Positions 1 through 9,336 of a stretch of DNA of 64,000 nt are shown here, piece by piece; within the stretch, counting starts at the first letter, position 1; every line of letters begins with the position of its first letter. Where the stretch lies: the NCBI GenBank assembly GCA_014695325.1, contig JACJNZ010000062.1:1-64000 (forward strand), read 5' to 3'. The notes beneath the pieces are model-generated. The model did no database searches and was not told the DNA's origin. It saw nothing but the letters and a program-made list of their open reading frames with translations. Origin of the DNA: Cyanobacteria bacterium FACHB-502. GTDB taxonomy: Bacteria > Cyanobacteriota > Cyanobacteriia > Elainellales > Elainellaceae. The position numbers and the translations under genes were made by a program.

Positions 1-217
1 TTACGAACGTTTACCTGCCTCCTCAGAAACCTTCATCTACCTTGCGATGATTCGATTGATGTTACGCAAGCTAGCCTGAGTCTTTTGCAACCTCTTCCGT
101 ATTTCTAAACATCCTCTTACAGGCTATCTTGCAAAATCTCTGATCTTGCCTACGTTGTATGGCAATGCATGACTCTGCCCCCTTTCCCGGCTGACCAGTT
201 CTTCTTCCGGAGCCATA

Positions 218-251
218 TTAAAAAAGCCCTGCCTCAGTGAGACAGAGCCTT
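218..251 (-). terminator. Rho-independent terminator of infC
   Basis: Read on the minus strand, GCTCTGTC and GGCAGGGC pair (with G-U wobbles) around a short TCACTGA loop, followed directly by a run of six T. It lies 66 bp past the infC stop codon. Confidence 0.75.
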
Positions 252-316
252 CGATCGCTTTATTGAAAGCCTTATCGATCAAGCAAAACAAGGCAATATT
301 AGCCGCGATGGTAGGG

Positions 317-844
317 TTATCGCTTTGGTGAGAGCATCATCATCATGTTGCGTCCTTCGCGCTTGGGAGCCTGCTGCACTTCAGCTACGCTGTCCAAATC
401 TTTTGCCATGCGCTTGAGCAGTTCTTCAGCCAGGTCGCTGTGCTGAATTTCTCGCCCGCGAAACATAATTGTTGCTTTAACCTTGTCGCCGGCTTTGAGG
501 AACTTCTCCGCCTGGTTTACCCGCACCTGATAATCGTGATCCTCGATCTTGTAGCGCATCTTCACTTCTTTCACATCAGAAGTATGCTGCTTTTTGCGAG
601 CTTCACGCGCTTTCTTTTCCTGCTCAAACTTAAACTTGCCATAGTCCATAATGCGGCAGACTGGCGGATCTGCTTTGTCGCTAACTAGTACAAGGTCAAG
701 CTCTTTTTCTTCGGCAAGGCGCAGGGCATCGCGGGGGACCATAATTCCGAGCTGTCCACCATCGCTGTCAATCACACGGATCTTGGGGAATCGAATTCGT
801 TCGTTGATTGTCGGTAAATCTCGACTGGGTTTGGTCAAAGCCAT
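317..844 (-). CDS. infC: Translation initiation factor IF-3
   Basis: IF-3 binds the 30S subunit, keeps ribosomal subunits apart and checks start-codon/initiator-tRNA pairing in the cytoplasm. The 175-residue product has the family's normal length. The N-terminal domain shows the [18 protein letters not shown]-type opening and the conserved [14 protein letters not shown] segment (about residues 62-75). A lysine/arginine-rich linker helix follows, then the C-terminal domain with [14 protein letters not shown] (about 122-135). The start ATG at 844 precedes this intact N-terminus. The gene is monocistronic as seen, ending at a clear terminator. No rpmI or rplT follows, so the classical infC-rpmI-rplT cluster is not kept here. 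Identification is secure. Confidence 0.97.
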   Translation of the reverse strand: MALTKPSRDLPTINERIRFPKIRVIDSDGGQLGIMVPRDALRLAEEKELDLVLVSDKADPPVCRIMDYGKFKFEQEKKAREARKKQHTSDVKEVKMRYKIEDHDYQVRVNQAEKFLKAGDKVKATIMFRGREIQHSDLAEELLKRMAKDLDSVAEVQQAPKREGRNMMMMLSPKR

Positions 845-1240
845 GTGTAGTTGATGTAAGTCCTCAGATTCAGTAGAGTTCGTTTCAGTTACAAAGGTTT
901 AATCAGTTCCAGATCTATTTATTCCAGATCTATGCTCGAATCGAGCAGGTCTTTAAGATCTTTCTCAGCCATTGCAACTGCAATCTAGCGATCGATGATA
1001 CCAACTATCCTTCCACGCAAACAGGGGAAGATAACAACCTATAGTAAATCCCCTAACTAAAAGTGGAACTATAGATTTGTGAACTATATTCTAGCCATCT
1101 CAATCACCCCTCTGTCTACTGTCGATCGAGTGATTTAACATTTAAGCCCTGGTTATCAAATGCGATCGAGCGCGCCCGGAACAGAGCATTAGTCCAGTTG
1201 GTCAAGCCGTTGATCAGGCAAGTCAATCCCACAAGTCAGC
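845..1240. other. Intergenic region, infC/comF divergent
   Basis: This 396-bp stretch separates two divergently transcribed genes and must carry both promoters. I see no convincing gene, RNA or repeat in it; the short frames that enter it lack family resemblance. Confidence 0.5.
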
Positions 1241-1978
1241 ATGAAAAAACTGTTTCGCACCGGGCTAAACCAGGGAGCAACCCTGCTCGACTGGCTGCTG
1301 CAAAAGCCCTGTCCCTTATGCGATCGGCTTACCGCGTCTGCGCTTTGTCCGGACTGCTGGCATCAGGTCGATCGGTGCCAGGTGGGTTGTTCAGCGCATT
1401 TTTCCTTAGACTGTCAGCCAACCGGACAACTTCAAGAAATTTCGGTATTTACCTGGGGAAACTATGGCGGTGCGTTAAAACGGACGATCGCTGCCTTGAA
1501 ATATCACAACCAGCCACAGTTGGCGCGTCCGCTCGGCGATCGACTCGCCCAAGCCTGGCTCAAGACTTTGCCGAACGTTGAGCCGCTTTCGATCGTTCCG
1601 ATTCCGCTTCATGCCGAGAAACAGCGGCAGCGTGGGTTTAATCAGGCAGAACGGCTGGCAGAGGCATTTTGTGATCGAACCGGGCTGCCCTTGCAGCGAG
1701 AAGGCTTAATCCGAGTGCGATTGACCGAAGCCCAGTTTCGGCTGACTTCCACAGCCCGGGAACAAAACTTGAGCAACGCTTTTCGAGCAGGACGATTTTC
1801 GCGATCGGCTCCGTCCAGGGTTTTGCTCATTGATGACATTTACACCACGGGAGCTACGGCGAGAGCGGCGGTTCAAGCCCTGCAACAACAGCAGATCTCT
1901 GTATGGGGAATTGCAGTCGTTGCCAGATCGCAAATTTCAGCTCGGTCGCACGATCGGGCAGGTCGGCGGATACTCTGA
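1241..1978 (+). CDS. comF: ComF family phosphoribosyltransferase-like protein
   Basis: A 245-residue ComF/GntX family protein. The N-terminus carries a zinc-ribbon pattern (CPLC at about residues 25-28, CPDC at 36-39). The C-terminal half is a type I phosphoribosyltransferase fold with the PRPP-binding loop VLLIDDIYTTGATA (about 194-207). In naturally competent bacteria ComF is needed for uptake and processing of transforming DNA, acting on the cytoplasmic side. Cyanobacterial homologues are linked to natural transformation, but the reaction is unknown. Its last 42 bp overlap the 3' end of the converging gene on the other strand, which could allow transcriptional interference. Confidence 0.9.
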   Translation: MKKLFRTGLNQGATLLDWLLQKPCPLCDRLTASALCPDCWHQVDRCQVGCSAHFSLDCQPTGQLQEISVFTWGNYGGALKRTIAALKYHNQPQLARPLGDRLAQAWLKTLPNVEPLSIVPIPLHAEKQRQRGFNQAERLAEAFCDRTGLPLQREGLIRVRLTEAQFRLTSTAREQNLSNAFRAGRFSRSAPSRVLLIDDIYTTGATARAAVQALQQQQISVWGIAVVARSQISARSHDRAGRRIL

Positions 1979-2299
1979 AGAACCAAAAATCGGAGTGGGA
2001 TCAAGTCCGGCGATCTGATGAAACTGTTCGGGCGTGATCGTGCTGACGATCGGCTGGCTTTCCCAGTCTTTGAGTTTCTGGTGCGCCTGAGTTAAAAACT
2101 CAATGCCTCTGACCAGGGGAACGGTAAGCCAGCGATCGATCAGGGTTTCGATCAGGGCGAGTTCAATCAAAGGTCGCGGATACTGTTCCAGCAGGTCGTT
2201 CAAATAGCTTTCAAACCCATTTGTTTCTGCTCCATCCAGGTGATAACTATTGACAATATGTCTAATGCGCTGCTTGCTAATCTGTTCCCAGAGTTCCAT
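1937..2299 (-). CDS. Conserved cyanobacterial hypothetical protein
   Basis: A 120-residue, mostly helical soluble protein beginning MELWEQISKQRIRHIV and containing ELALIETLIDRWL near the middle. No signal peptide or membrane segment is seen. The pattern is that of an uncharacterised cyanobacterial protein; I recognise no enzymatic motif. Its C-terminal 42 bp overlap the end of comF tail to tail. The proline-rich last 15 residues, coded inside the overlap, may be a recent extension of the reading frame. Function unknown. Confidence 0.65.
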   Translation of the reverse strand: MELWEQISKQRIRHIVNSYHLDGAETNGFESYLNDLLEQYPRPLIELALIETLIDRWLTVPLVRGIEFLTQAHQKLKDWESQPIVSTITPEQFHQIAGLDPTPIFGSSEYPPTCPIVRPS

Positions 2300-2719
2300 T
2301 GCTACTTAACGATTCAAATTGAAGATTCACACTGCTATTTCATACTGCTGATCCAAACTGCATTAAACGCACTTGGTTCAGGATTGTGGATACGCTTCGA
2401 GTCCGACTGATCTTTACCTTTTATACCTGATGTTCCGCAGGAATAGACGAACTGATGCGGATAAAAGCTACAGATCTTACGACTTTAAGCAACTTTGATG
2501 AATGGCTTGCTCGTTCTACAGAAGATGATCTGATTCAATTCGCGTAAAAAAAAGCGTAAGGAAATTGGGAATCAGCGTCGCGAACGCAGCGAAAAGCCAC
2601 GATTATTTCTTGCAGGTGATTTATCTATACAAGGCTTCAACCTTACAATGCAAAGGAAGAACAATGCAAAGGAAAAACAAGGACAGGCTGCAACTTAACA
2701 AGCATCTTGAACAAGCCCT
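2300..2719. other. Intergenic region with possible gene remnant
   Basis: No full gene is visible. A 30-codon frame at 2455-2547 (MRIKATDLTTLSNFDEWLAR and on) has coding-like composition and may be the tail of a lost gene, but I cannot assign it. Near 2648-2675 a short direct repeat, ATGCAAAGGAA, occurs twice. Confidence 0.35.
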
Positions 2720-3034
2720 ATGACCGGAGACGACCTACACCAACTGCTACTCACAAAATGGGGACGCTCCTTTGACGTGCAGCTCAGGCGCGTCCAGGGT
2801 AAAGTATTTTTTCAGGTAATGTGGAAATATCTGGAGCAAGCCTCTTTTCCCATGACAGAAGCCGAATATTTAGCGCATCTGGAGGAGATTGCAGGTTATC
2901 TCAATGCCTGGGGTGGGGTGGAGCAGGTTGAAAGCTACGTGGAACAAACTAAAGAACGCCCCCGCCTTGGTAAAGCCGTCAGTATCCCGATCGACTTAGG
3001 GGAGCGCGCCTCAGAATGGCTATTGGAGCAGTAG
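2720..3034 (+). CDS. DUF3067 family protein
   Basis: A 104-residue soluble protein of the DUF3067 family, found in cyanobacteria and plant chloroplasts. The conserved core LLLTKWGRSFDVQLRR is at about residues 9-24, followed by GKVFFQVMWKYLEQASFP (about 28-45) and a TEAEYLAHLEEI helix. The length matches the family. No signal peptide is present, so it acts in the cytoplasm or stroma equivalent. No reaction is known. Convergent with tatC, whose stop codon lies 12 bp away. Confidence 0.85.
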   Translation: MTGDDLHQLLLTKWGRSFDVQLRRVQGKVFFQVMWKYLEQASFPMTEAEYLAHLEEIAGYLNAWGGVEQVESYVEQTKERPRLGKAVSIPIDLGERASEWLLEQ

Positions 3035-3045
3035 GGTAATCCTTA

Positions 3046-3885
3046 TTAACGTCCCGACAGCTTCACCATTGCAATGCCGCCAAAGTAAAGCCCTAAAACA
3101 GCTCCCCCTAAGAGGCTTTGCGTCACGGGATCGGTCGAAGGCGTGAGCACAGCCCCCAGCACCGCCGCCGCCAACACCACATATCGCCAATTTGCGGTCA
3201 TTTGCTTAGAGTTCACAATGCCAAGCAGCCCCAACAAAAGCTGAATCACCGGAATTTGAAACGCCAGTCCGGTACTAAACAGCAGCAGCAGCACAAATTC
3301 AAAATATCGATCGATCGACCAAAGCTGTTCAACTACGCCCTCACCATAGGTAATAAAGAAGTTGAGCGCAGCAGGGATCAGTAGATAGTAAGAAAAGGCT
3401 AAACCCGCAGCAAACAAAATGCTAGAGCCAAAGACGATCGGGGCAAGCAGACGGCGTTCTTTGCGAGTCAAGCCCGGCAGCACAAACTGCACAATCTGAT
3501 ACATGATCATGGGACTAGAAACCAGCAAGCCGCTATAGCCTGCCACTTTCAGCGACACAAAGAAATATTCGCCCGGTGCAAGCTGAAGGAATTTGACTCC
3601 CTTTGCCGGAACCTCAAGCAGTTCAACGATCGGATTGACGAAGAGAAAGCAACCCACAATCCCGATCACTGCCGCAATTAGCGCATAAAAGATTCGCTGG
3701 CGCAGTTCCTCCAGGTGGTCAAACAAAGACATCTCCACGTCATCGAGAAGATCGTCGTCTGGATCAAGATCAGCATCGCGGTCAGGGGCGATCGTGCCGA
3801 TCGAAGACGGGGCAGTGGATTCATCTAGGGAATCTGAGGGAAATGCTGTCGCCGTTTCGAGTTCTGAGGGAGGAGTCATGGGCAA
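3046..3885 (-). CDS. tatC: Sec-independent protein translocase TatC
   Basis: TatC is the integral membrane receptor that recognises twin-arginine signal peptides and, with TatA/B, moves folded proteins across the thylakoid or plasma membrane. The 279-residue protein has a roughly 50-residue acidic N-terminal extension, then the hallmark [17 protein letters not shown] at about residues 52-68 and six hydrophobic segments, with [19 protein letters not shown] and [11 protein letters not shown] clearly recognisable. The extended acidic N-terminus resembles other cyanobacterial TatC proteins. Likely Tat clients in this window are MsrP and the dienelactone hydrolase, both with RR signals. Confidence 0.96.
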   Translation of the reverse strand: MPMTPPSELETATAFPSDSLDESTAPSSIGTIAPDRDADLDPDDDLLDDVEMSLFDHLEELRQRIFYALIAAVIGIVGCFLFVNPIVELLEVPAKGVKFLQLAPGEYFFVSLKVAGYSGLLVSSPMIMYQIVQFVLPGLTRKERRLLAPIVFGSSILFAAGLAFSYYLLIPAALNFFITYGEGVVEQLWSIDRYFEFVLLLLFSTGLAFQIPVIQLLLGLLGIVNSKQMTANWRYVVLAAAVLGAVLTPSTDPVTQSLLGGAVLGLYFGGIAMVKLSGR

Positions 3886-4006
3886 ATCCGTTGAACCATC
3901 AAGCGAGATGCGGACAGGGGTTTCAGATAATACTAGCCTATCGCCGCTCTAGATAGATTTGCAGATTCACCCTGACCCCCTCCTAGAATTTTCTTGATCG
4001 GCTGCA

Positions 4007-4912
4007 TCAGGAGTGGGCCTGCTCTAGCCGCAGTTCTTCAATGAGCTGCTGAAGCTGCTGCTGATTTGCTTTGTACACTTCGCCACAAAAATGGCAGGTG
4101 GCTTCTGCCCCTTCGTCTTTGACAATCATGTCTTGCAGTTCGGTTTCGCCCAAAATCTTGAGTGCGCCCAAAACACGATCGAATGAGCAGCCGCAGTGGA
4201 AATGAAGCATCTGGGTTTCCGGGAAGATTTGCAGCCCTTCATCGCCCAGCAGGTCTTCAAAGATTTGGGGCAGCGATTTGCCCGCCTGAAGTAGGGGAGT
4301 AAAGCCAGCCAGCGCACCCAGCCGTGATTCTAGCTTTTCCACCAGAGCCTCATCGTTTGCTGCCTTGGGAAGCACCTGAATCAGAATGCCGCCTGATGCT
4401 GTCACGCCTTCCGCCCCGACAAACACGCCTACAATTAGCGCAGAGGGAGTTTGCTCCGATCGCACTAGATAATGCGTAACGTCATCGCCAATCTCGCCAG
4501 AAACAAGCTGCACCGTACTGGAATAGGGATAGCCATAGCCAATATCGCGCACCACATACAGGTAGCCATCGCTGCCCACTGCACCGCCCACATCTAACTT
4601 GCCTCTCGCATTCGGTGGCAATTCAATATCAGGGTTATCTACATAGCCGCGCACTGTCCCATTTCTGCCTGCATCAACCATGACCCCGCTCAACGGACCA
4701 TTGCCCTTGACGCGGATATTCACCCTTGCTTCTTCCTGCTTCATGCTCGATGCCAGCATCAGCGCCGATGACATCGTTCTCCCCAGGGCTGCGGTCGCCA
4801 CATAGGACAACCCGTGCCGCTGACGGGCTTCTTCTGTCAGACGAGTCGTAATCACCCCGACCACCCGAATTCCACCGTCGGCAGCTGTTGCTCGAATTAG
4901 TTGATCTGCCAT
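4007..4912 (-). CDS. hslO: Redox-regulated chaperone Hsp33
   Basis: Hsp33 is a cytoplasmic holdase that is switched on by oxidation. The C-terminal zinc centre is visible as CGCSFDRVLGALKILG, then ATCHFCGEVY (CxC and CxxC, about residues 240-285). The N-terminal domain has the usual MADQLIRATAADGGIRVVGV start and the RHGLSYVATAALGR segment. I chose the ATG at 4912 rather than an ATG 15 bp upstream because MADQLIRA is the family's normal N-terminus. About 301 residues, normal length. Its oxidative-stress role matches MsrP and the peroxiredoxin elsewhere in the window. Confidence 0.95.
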   Translation of the reverse strand: MADQLIRATAADGGIRVVGVITTRLTEEARQRHGLSYVATAALGRTMSSALMLASSMKQEEARVNIRVKGNGPLSGVMVDAGRNGTVRGYVDNPDIELPPNARGKLDVGGAVGSDGYLYVVRDIGYGYPYSSTVQLVSGEIGDDVTHYLVRSEQTPSALIVGVFVGAEGVTASGGILIQVLPKAANDEALVEKLESRLGALAGFTPLLQAGKSLPQIFEDLLGDEGLQIFPETQMLHFHCGCSFDRVLGALKILGETELQDMIVKDEGAEATCHFCGEVYKANQQQLQQLIEELRLEQAHS

Positions 4913-5042
4913 GAAAACCCTATACACTTCTTAACGGTTTCTTTCTATATTTTAAGGGGCTGGATCGATCATCGCTGCCGCAAACGCTGCGGATCTCCCC
5001 CTTCCGCACTACGGAAAGCACCTCCTCCCGGCCTCAAAGCCT

Positions 5043-5097
5043 AGCCGACCTCCCCTCATCCCCTTTCCCCCTCCACCCCTCTCCTTATCTCCCCACC
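5043..5097. repeat. Pyrimidine-rich tract
   Basis: The plus strand here is almost entirely C and T (repeated CCCC and CTCC groups) just upstream of the ChuX-like gene. Such tracts can form triplex or slipped structures; no function is shown. Confidence 0.4.
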
Positions 5098-5159
5098 GAT
5101 TGCAGTTTGGTTTAAAGTGCAAAAAAGGAACCTCGATCGCCAACAAACAGGAAATCAAA

Positions 5160-5567
5160 ATGGCTGGGACGCTGAAAGAATTTTTAGAAGCCTGTGAATC
5201 GCTGGGACTACTGCGAATGATCGTGACCAGTCGAGCAGCAGTGCTAGAAGTGCGGGGGACGATCGAAAAATTGTTTTACGCCGAGTTGCCCAAAGGCAAA
5301 TACGCCAATATGCACCAGGATTTATTTGAGTTTCACCTGAACATGGATTTGATTACCCAGGTGAAGTTTGAAACTGGGGAAGCCAAGCGCGGTAACTTTA
5401 CGACCTATGCCATTCGCTTTGTCGATGAGCAGGGCGACAACATGCTGAGTCTCTTTTTGCAGTGGGGCAAGCCCGGAGAATACGCACCCGGACAAGTCGA
5501 AGCCTGGGAAGCGTTGCGAAATCAGTACGGGGATGTATGGCAACCGGAGCCAGTAGGAAGTTTGTAA
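5160..5567 (+). CDS. ChuX/HutX-like (heme-utilisation fold) protein
   Basis: A 135-residue soluble protein conserved across cyanobacteria. The pattern runs LRMIVTSRAAVLEVRG, ELPKGKYANMH, FEFHLNMDLITQVKF, then GKPGEYAPGQVEAWEALR. This resembles the beta-sheet heme-utilisation fold of ChuX/HutX (small-residue strand, GKYxNxH turn, final Q-V-x-x-W/F helix), but I cannot confirm heme ligands. The start ATG at 5160 follows an AGGAAA ribosome site; a longer frame from 5100 adds 20 residues that do not look like the family. The next gene starts immediately after the stop codon, so the two are probably co-translated. Confidence 0.6.
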   Translation: MAGTLKEFLEACESLGLLRMIVTSRAAVLEVRGTIEKLFYAELPKGKYANMHQDLFEFHLNMDLITQVKFETGEAKRGNFTTYAIRFVDEQGDNMLSLFLQWGKPGEYAPGQVEAWEALRNQYGDVWQPEPVGSL

Positions 5568-6440
5568 ATGCTAAAGCAGTGGAGAGGACGACTGATTTGG
5601 CTGGGTCTGCTGGTGCTATTGTGGCTGCTTTGTAGCGGTACGGTTTTGGCAGACCCGTTGGGCGATCGCTTAACTCAGTTTCCCAATTGGCAGGGTAAAC
5701 CGATCGCAGAACCTGCGCAGGGCGATTTAGCTTATCCCGATTGGTTTGCAGGCGAATGGACTGTAACGACAACGCTGGTTGATCTGGTAGCTCCGTTGGC
5801 TCCTGATTTGGTTACGCCTGGTTTTGAGAGTAATCGTCAGTTTCTCAATCAGCCTGTCACGTTTCCGGTGCGCTTTGTTTCGGCTCAGCCCCGAGGTTGG
5901 TCTGCCTTTTTACCCATCGTTTCTCGAAGTCCTGAAATTGTCTCCGATCGTGCCTTTAACGGGCTCAGCCTTGCCAGAGCCTATCTGGGCGATCGATCGG
6001 TGCTGTCCGTGAAGGTTGATCCACAAAACCCCAATCGCCAGATCACCTTACTGCGAGGCGATGCAAAGCACTTCCCTCTTCAGGGTAATCGTCAGCTCGT
6101 TTCCACCGTGACCAGACGATCGATCGAGCAGCCTGCTCCCGATCGCTTTGTCACCACAGAACTGTTTCAGCAGGAGTTTCGCGGCATGCCCCAGCCTTAC
6201 TTTAATGAAGTAGAAAATACGACTGCCTACACTCGCCAATCCACAGCCTTGTCTGATGAGCCGCTGATCACCGCCGATCAGGTTACTGCGGTCTATCTGT
6301 CGCCGCAAGACCCCAACTATTTCAAGACACTGCCCTCTGCTAATCCGCTTGGAACCTCGCGCCCGGTTGCACTGTATCGCTACCGCATGGAGTTTCGCCA
6401 ACCTCAGGACCCTGCTGCCCAAACTCCGTTTTCCTCGTGA
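5568..6440 (+). CDS. Exported DUF6816-like lumenal protein
   Basis: A 290-residue protein with a clear signal peptide (WLGLLVLLWLLCSGTVLA, cleavage near ADP at about 28-30). The mature part starts with DRLTQFPNWQGKPIAE and has YPDWFAGEWTVTTTLVDL (about 56-73), typical of a family shared by cyanobacteria and plant thylakoid lumen (DUF6816 as I recall it). The WFAGEWTVTTTL strand suggests a lipocalin-like beta-barrel, which is inference. It begins the base after the upstream gene's stop, with AGGAAG as ribosome site. Its last 37 bp overlap the converging methyltransferase gene. Confidence 0.7.
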   Translation: MLKQWRGRLIWLGLLVLLWLLCSGTVLADPLGDRLTQFPNWQGKPIAEPAQGDLAYPDWFAGEWTVTTTLVDLVAPLAPDLVTPGFESNRQFLNQPVTFPVRFVSAQPRGWSAFLPIVSRSPEIVSDRAFNGLSLARAYLGDRSVLSVKVDPQNPNRQITLLRGDAKHFPLQGNRQLVSTVTRRSIEQPAPDRFVTTELFQQEFRGMPQPYFNEVENTTAYTRQSTALSDEPLITADQVTAVYLSPQDPNYFKTLPSANPLGTSRPVALYRYRMEFRQPQDPAAQTPFSS

Positions 6441-7291
6441 GCCTGCGCTGCTTCGCGAGTTGCTGCCTCAGCCCCAAATGTGACTTTCTGATAGGGCAAG
6501 GGTTTCCCGCCTCGCGTCACCTGATGAATCCACCAGTGAGTATCTGTCCGTACCTCCTGAAAGCCTGCCCTGTGCATCCAGTCATCAACACTGCCCCGAG
6601 CAAAAGCTTGAATATAAGGCTCTTCAAAGATTTGCATTAGCCATTCAGTTTGGCGCAGCGTTTCCTGATTACCGTCCAAGATCAGCACCTCACCGCCTGG
6701 TTTCAGCAGACGGAAGCATTCTTGCAAAATGGCACAAGAGACGATTGGTGGCGTTTCGTGAAACAGCAGCGATGCAGTCACTAGATCAAAGCTGGCGTCA
6801 GGAAATCCGGTGTGTTCGGCGTTGCCCTGCTGATAGGTAATCTTCAGTCCGGCTTGCTGGGTGCGATCGTCTGCCACGACGAGCATATAGGGTGACAAAT
6901 CCAGTCCAATCACGTCGGCTTGCGGAAATGCTTGTTTGAGCAGCAGTGTAGTGGAGCCAGTGCCACAGCCCAAATCCAGAATCCGGTGGGGACGACAGCA
7001 CACGCGATCGATTAAACCCTGACGCACCCATTCCTCATTCGGCGGCAAAACGTAATGCGTAATCGGGTCGTAGGTCACGGCTGCCCCAACCGTTAGATAA
7101 CCACCTTTAATCCCGTGGAAATTCTGCGACTGGTAATAGTCGGGATACGCTACAGCGGGCTGGCGAAACCGATCGCACTCCTGCTCCCAGTTTTTACTTT
7201 GCTGATAGCGCAGCAGTGCCTCGCGATCGATCAGAAAGTTACGAAAAATCGGCGCGAGAAATCGCTCAAAAATTGTGTCTTGTTGCGTCAT
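6404..7291 (-). CDS. Class I SAM-dependent methyltransferase
   Basis: A 295-residue cytosolic methyltransferase. The SAM site is plain: motif I ILDLGCGTGSTTLLL (about residues 103-117), the acidic end of strand 2 in VIGLDLSPYML (about 126-136), and motif IV FDLVTASLLFHE (about 168-179). An N-terminal 90-residue helical part with YYQSQNFHGIKGGYLTVGAA is characteristic of an uncharacterised cyanobacterial subgroup. The motif LLKPGGEVLILDG resembles UbiE/MenG-like enzymes, but the substrate cannot be told. It converges on and overlaps the upstream lumenal protein gene by 37 bp. Confidence 0.85.
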   Translation of the reverse strand: MTQQDTIFERFLAPIFRNFLIDREALLRYQQSKNWEQECDRFRQPAVAYPDYYQSQNFHGIKGGYLTVGAAVTYDPITHYVLPPNEEWVRQGLIDRVCCRPHRILDLGCGTGSTTLLLKQAFPQADVIGLDLSPYMLVVADDRTQQAGLKITYQQGNAEHTGFPDASFDLVTASLLFHETPPIVSCAILQECFRLLKPGGEVLILDGNQETLRQTEWLMQIFEEPYIQAFARGSVDDWMHRAGFQEVRTDTHWWIHQVTRGGKPLPYQKVTFGAEAATREAAQAHEENGVWAAGS

Positions 7292-7346
7292 TCAAGCCTC
7301 CTGAGGTAGTGAAATTTGCAACCTGAATGGCGTAAGGCGTCCTGAT

Positions 7347-7360
7347 GTAGTGCGTACTAC
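7347..7360. promoter_or_regulatory. Inverted repeat upstream of methyltransferase gene
   Basis: GTAGTGCGTACTAC forms perfect 5-bp arms around GCGT, 56 bp before the methyltransferase start. The half-motif GCGTACT recurs about 25 bp further upstream. It could be an operator; no regulator can be named. Confidence 0.25.
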
Positions 7361-7457
7361 GTGCTAGGATGCGCCCTAAAATGCGTACTCAATCAATGCA
7401 TACTTAATTAATGGAGGAGCAATGGAGGAATCTCTGAGCCCAGTGGCGCACTGCTGA

Positions 7458-8441
7458 TCAGGCATACAGTGAGGCGACATATTCTCCATAGCCGTTATAT
7501 TTTAGCGTTGGCTTCTCAGTCCAGCTAAATTCTGCCTCTGCACCGACAAACCGTTCCTGCGACTGCGACCAGCGCGGATGAGGCACAGCCGGGTCAACGT
7601 TGGATTCAAACTTGTACTCACTCGGACTCAGTGTGTTCCAGAAGGTAGCAGGCTGACGGTCTACAAACTCAATTTTGACGATCGACTTCGCGCCCTTAAA
7701 GCCATACTTCCAGGGAAGCACTGCCCGCAGGGGTGCGCCGTGCTGTTTCGGCAGCGTATGCCCGTAAACCCCGACTGCAAAAAACGCTAGCTCGTTTGCC
7801 ATCTCGTCGAGCCGCATTCCTTCAGTATAAGGAAAGGGAAGAAACTGATTTGGCGGAAAGAGGGGACCGTAAGTGACCTTCGGGTTGTAGTAGGAAGTAA
7901 AGCGCACAAACTTTGCCGCAGCGGTGGGTTCTACGGCTTGAATCAGCAGATTCATCGGAAAGCCTACCCAGGGAATTACCATGGACCAGGCTTCCACACA
8001 GCGAAAGCGATAAATGCGCTCCTCTAAAGGAAACCTGCGGGTCAGGTCGTCCAAATCAAATGTCTGGGGCTTGCTGACCAATCCAGTGACTTCAACCTTC
8101 CAGTCATCGATCGGCAACGCTCGTGCATTTTGCCAGACTGCAGTTTTCGTGCTACCAAACTCATAAAAATTGTTGTACGTTGCGGCAACTAGTTCATTGG
8201 TCAGTGGACGATCGACCTGAGCAAAAGCTGGATTCAGCGTTACAGCAAGCGACTGGGTTCCGGCAATGGCAGCCTGGTCGAGCACTTTTTGTTTCTGACA
8301 GCCAATCAAGGGCAGCGCAGCCCCCGCAATTCCCGCACCTGCCAGCCCTTTCAAAAAACGCCGTCGATTAAAGAAAGCAGATTCGGGAGTGACGGTGCGC
8401 TCCGGCAACTGCCAGCTAGGAGGAATCCGAATCAAAGCCAT
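7458..8441 (-). CDS. msrP: Protein-methionine-sulfoxide reductase catalytic subunit MsrP (YedY)
   Basis: A molybdopterin enzyme that repairs oxidised methionines in exported proteins. The 327-residue precursor has a Tat signal (FNRRRFLKGLAG at about residues 24-35, then a hydrophobic stretch ending at LIGC). The molybdenum-ligand cysteine lies in RFRCVEAWSMVIPW (about 146-159), diagnostic for the sulfite oxidase/YedY fold. Other landmarks are YNNFYEFGSTK and LPWKYGFKGAKSIVKIEF. The usual heme-membrane partner MsrQ is not adjacent, so the electron donor must be coded elsewhere. The start ATG at 8441 follows an AGGAGGAATC-like region only at a distance, and alternatives are not better. Confidence 0.95.
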   Translation of the reverse strand: MALIRIPPSWQLPERTVTPESAFFNRRRFLKGLAGAGIAGAALPLIGCQKQKVLDQAAIAGTQSLAVTLNPAFAQVDRPLTNELVAATYNNFYEFGSTKTAVWQNARALPIDDWKVEVTGLVSKPQTFDLDDLTRRFPLEERIYRFRCVEAWSMVIPWVGFPMNLLIQAVEPTAAAKFVRFTSYYNPKVTYGPLFPPNQFLPFPYTEGMRLDEMANELAFFAVGVYGHTLPKQHGAPLRAVLPWKYGFKGAKSIVKIEFVDRQPATFWNTLSPSEYKFESNVDPAVPHPRWSQSQERFVGAEAEFSWTEKPTLKYNGYGEYVASLYA

Positions 8442-9018
8442 AGCAACGTGCCGATTAGAAAGACTTTACATTCCTCAATATAGACTGATTTTTCAACAGA
8501 TTTCCTGCCTTCCTCTATAAAAACGTTTGGAAAGGATCCCTCAAGCTGGGTCAAAGCCTATCTATCGTAAAGCAGGTTTAGACGGTATATCTTGAGATAG
8601 TTTTCCGCAAAAAAATATTCAGTAATATTGATAGCAAAGCAGTGGAAGAAAATATAAAAAAGAACAAAGAGCAACACAAAAGGAAGGAGCACCAAAGGAA
8701 GTGCAGCAAAAAAGCGAGATCGATATAGACCCCGCTTGCTTGCCTGGATAGCTTTCTCCAGAAATAGAGTAATGCTAGATTACCTTGCTTGCACCATCTT
8801 GTGGTTCAATAGTGTTCAATCCCAACCTGATTTAAGGAATTACAGTTCACCTGATTCAGATTTACGATCACCCAGCCTATACAGGCAATTACCAAACAAC
8901 CGCCTCGATTGAGCTGAACAGGAGCGATTATCTTGCTTCAAGCTGTAGAGATTGAATTCTTAAGCCAGGTGATTGAGATTGCCAGCAAACCCAAAGATAG
9001 GCTCTCACTTGGACTATG
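8442..9018. other. Intergenic region, no gene seen
   Basis: This 577-bp A/T-rich stretch contains only short frames without resemblance to proteins. A purine-rich section near 8645-8705 (AAAGGAAGGAGC type) is notable, but no hairpin-plus-T terminator or RNA could be supported. Confidence 0.45.
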
Positions 9019-9336
9019 CTAGTGAGTCCCAGCACCAACCGGAATGTTTTCACCGTCCTCTTCCAGAACCCGAAGGCTTGGAAACAGGAAGTGGTTTTCC
9101 TCCACATATTGGGCACCGAAAAGACCTTTCTCTGCCCAGAAGTAGCGATCGGTGGTATGCTCATTACGCTTAACCAGAAGCAGGGCAGGAGGCAGAATAC
9201 CCTCAGCCTGAATAAACTTCCGAGCCGCAGTAACGGGCTTTTCTTCGCCGCTTTCAATGCTGTACTGAGGCACTAACTCAAGGATTCTCCGTCCTTCCAG
9301 GCGACGGCGACTTTTACGCTTACGTCTTCTTGCCAA
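9019..9336 (-). CDS. DUF3155 family protein
   Basis: A 105-residue cyanobacterial protein. The N-terminus is strongly basic (MARRRKRKSRRRLEGRRILE), followed by the well-conserved stretches SGEEKPVTAARKFI, PALLLVKRNEHTTDRYFW and AEKGLFGAQYVEENHFLFPS. The basic tail suggests nucleic-acid or ribosome contact; this is inference. No signal peptide. Length and pattern match DUF3155 closely. Function unknown. Confidence 0.88.
   Translation of the reverse strand: MARRRKRKSRRRLEGRRILELVPQYSIESGEEKPVTAARKFIQAEGILPPALLLVKRNEHTTDRYFWAEKGLFGAQYVEENHFLFPSLRVLEEDGENIPVGAGTH

Noticed and set aside
2455-2547. 30-codon frame as a real gene
   Set aside because: Coding-like but too short, without ribosome site or recognised family; mentioned only as a possible remnant.
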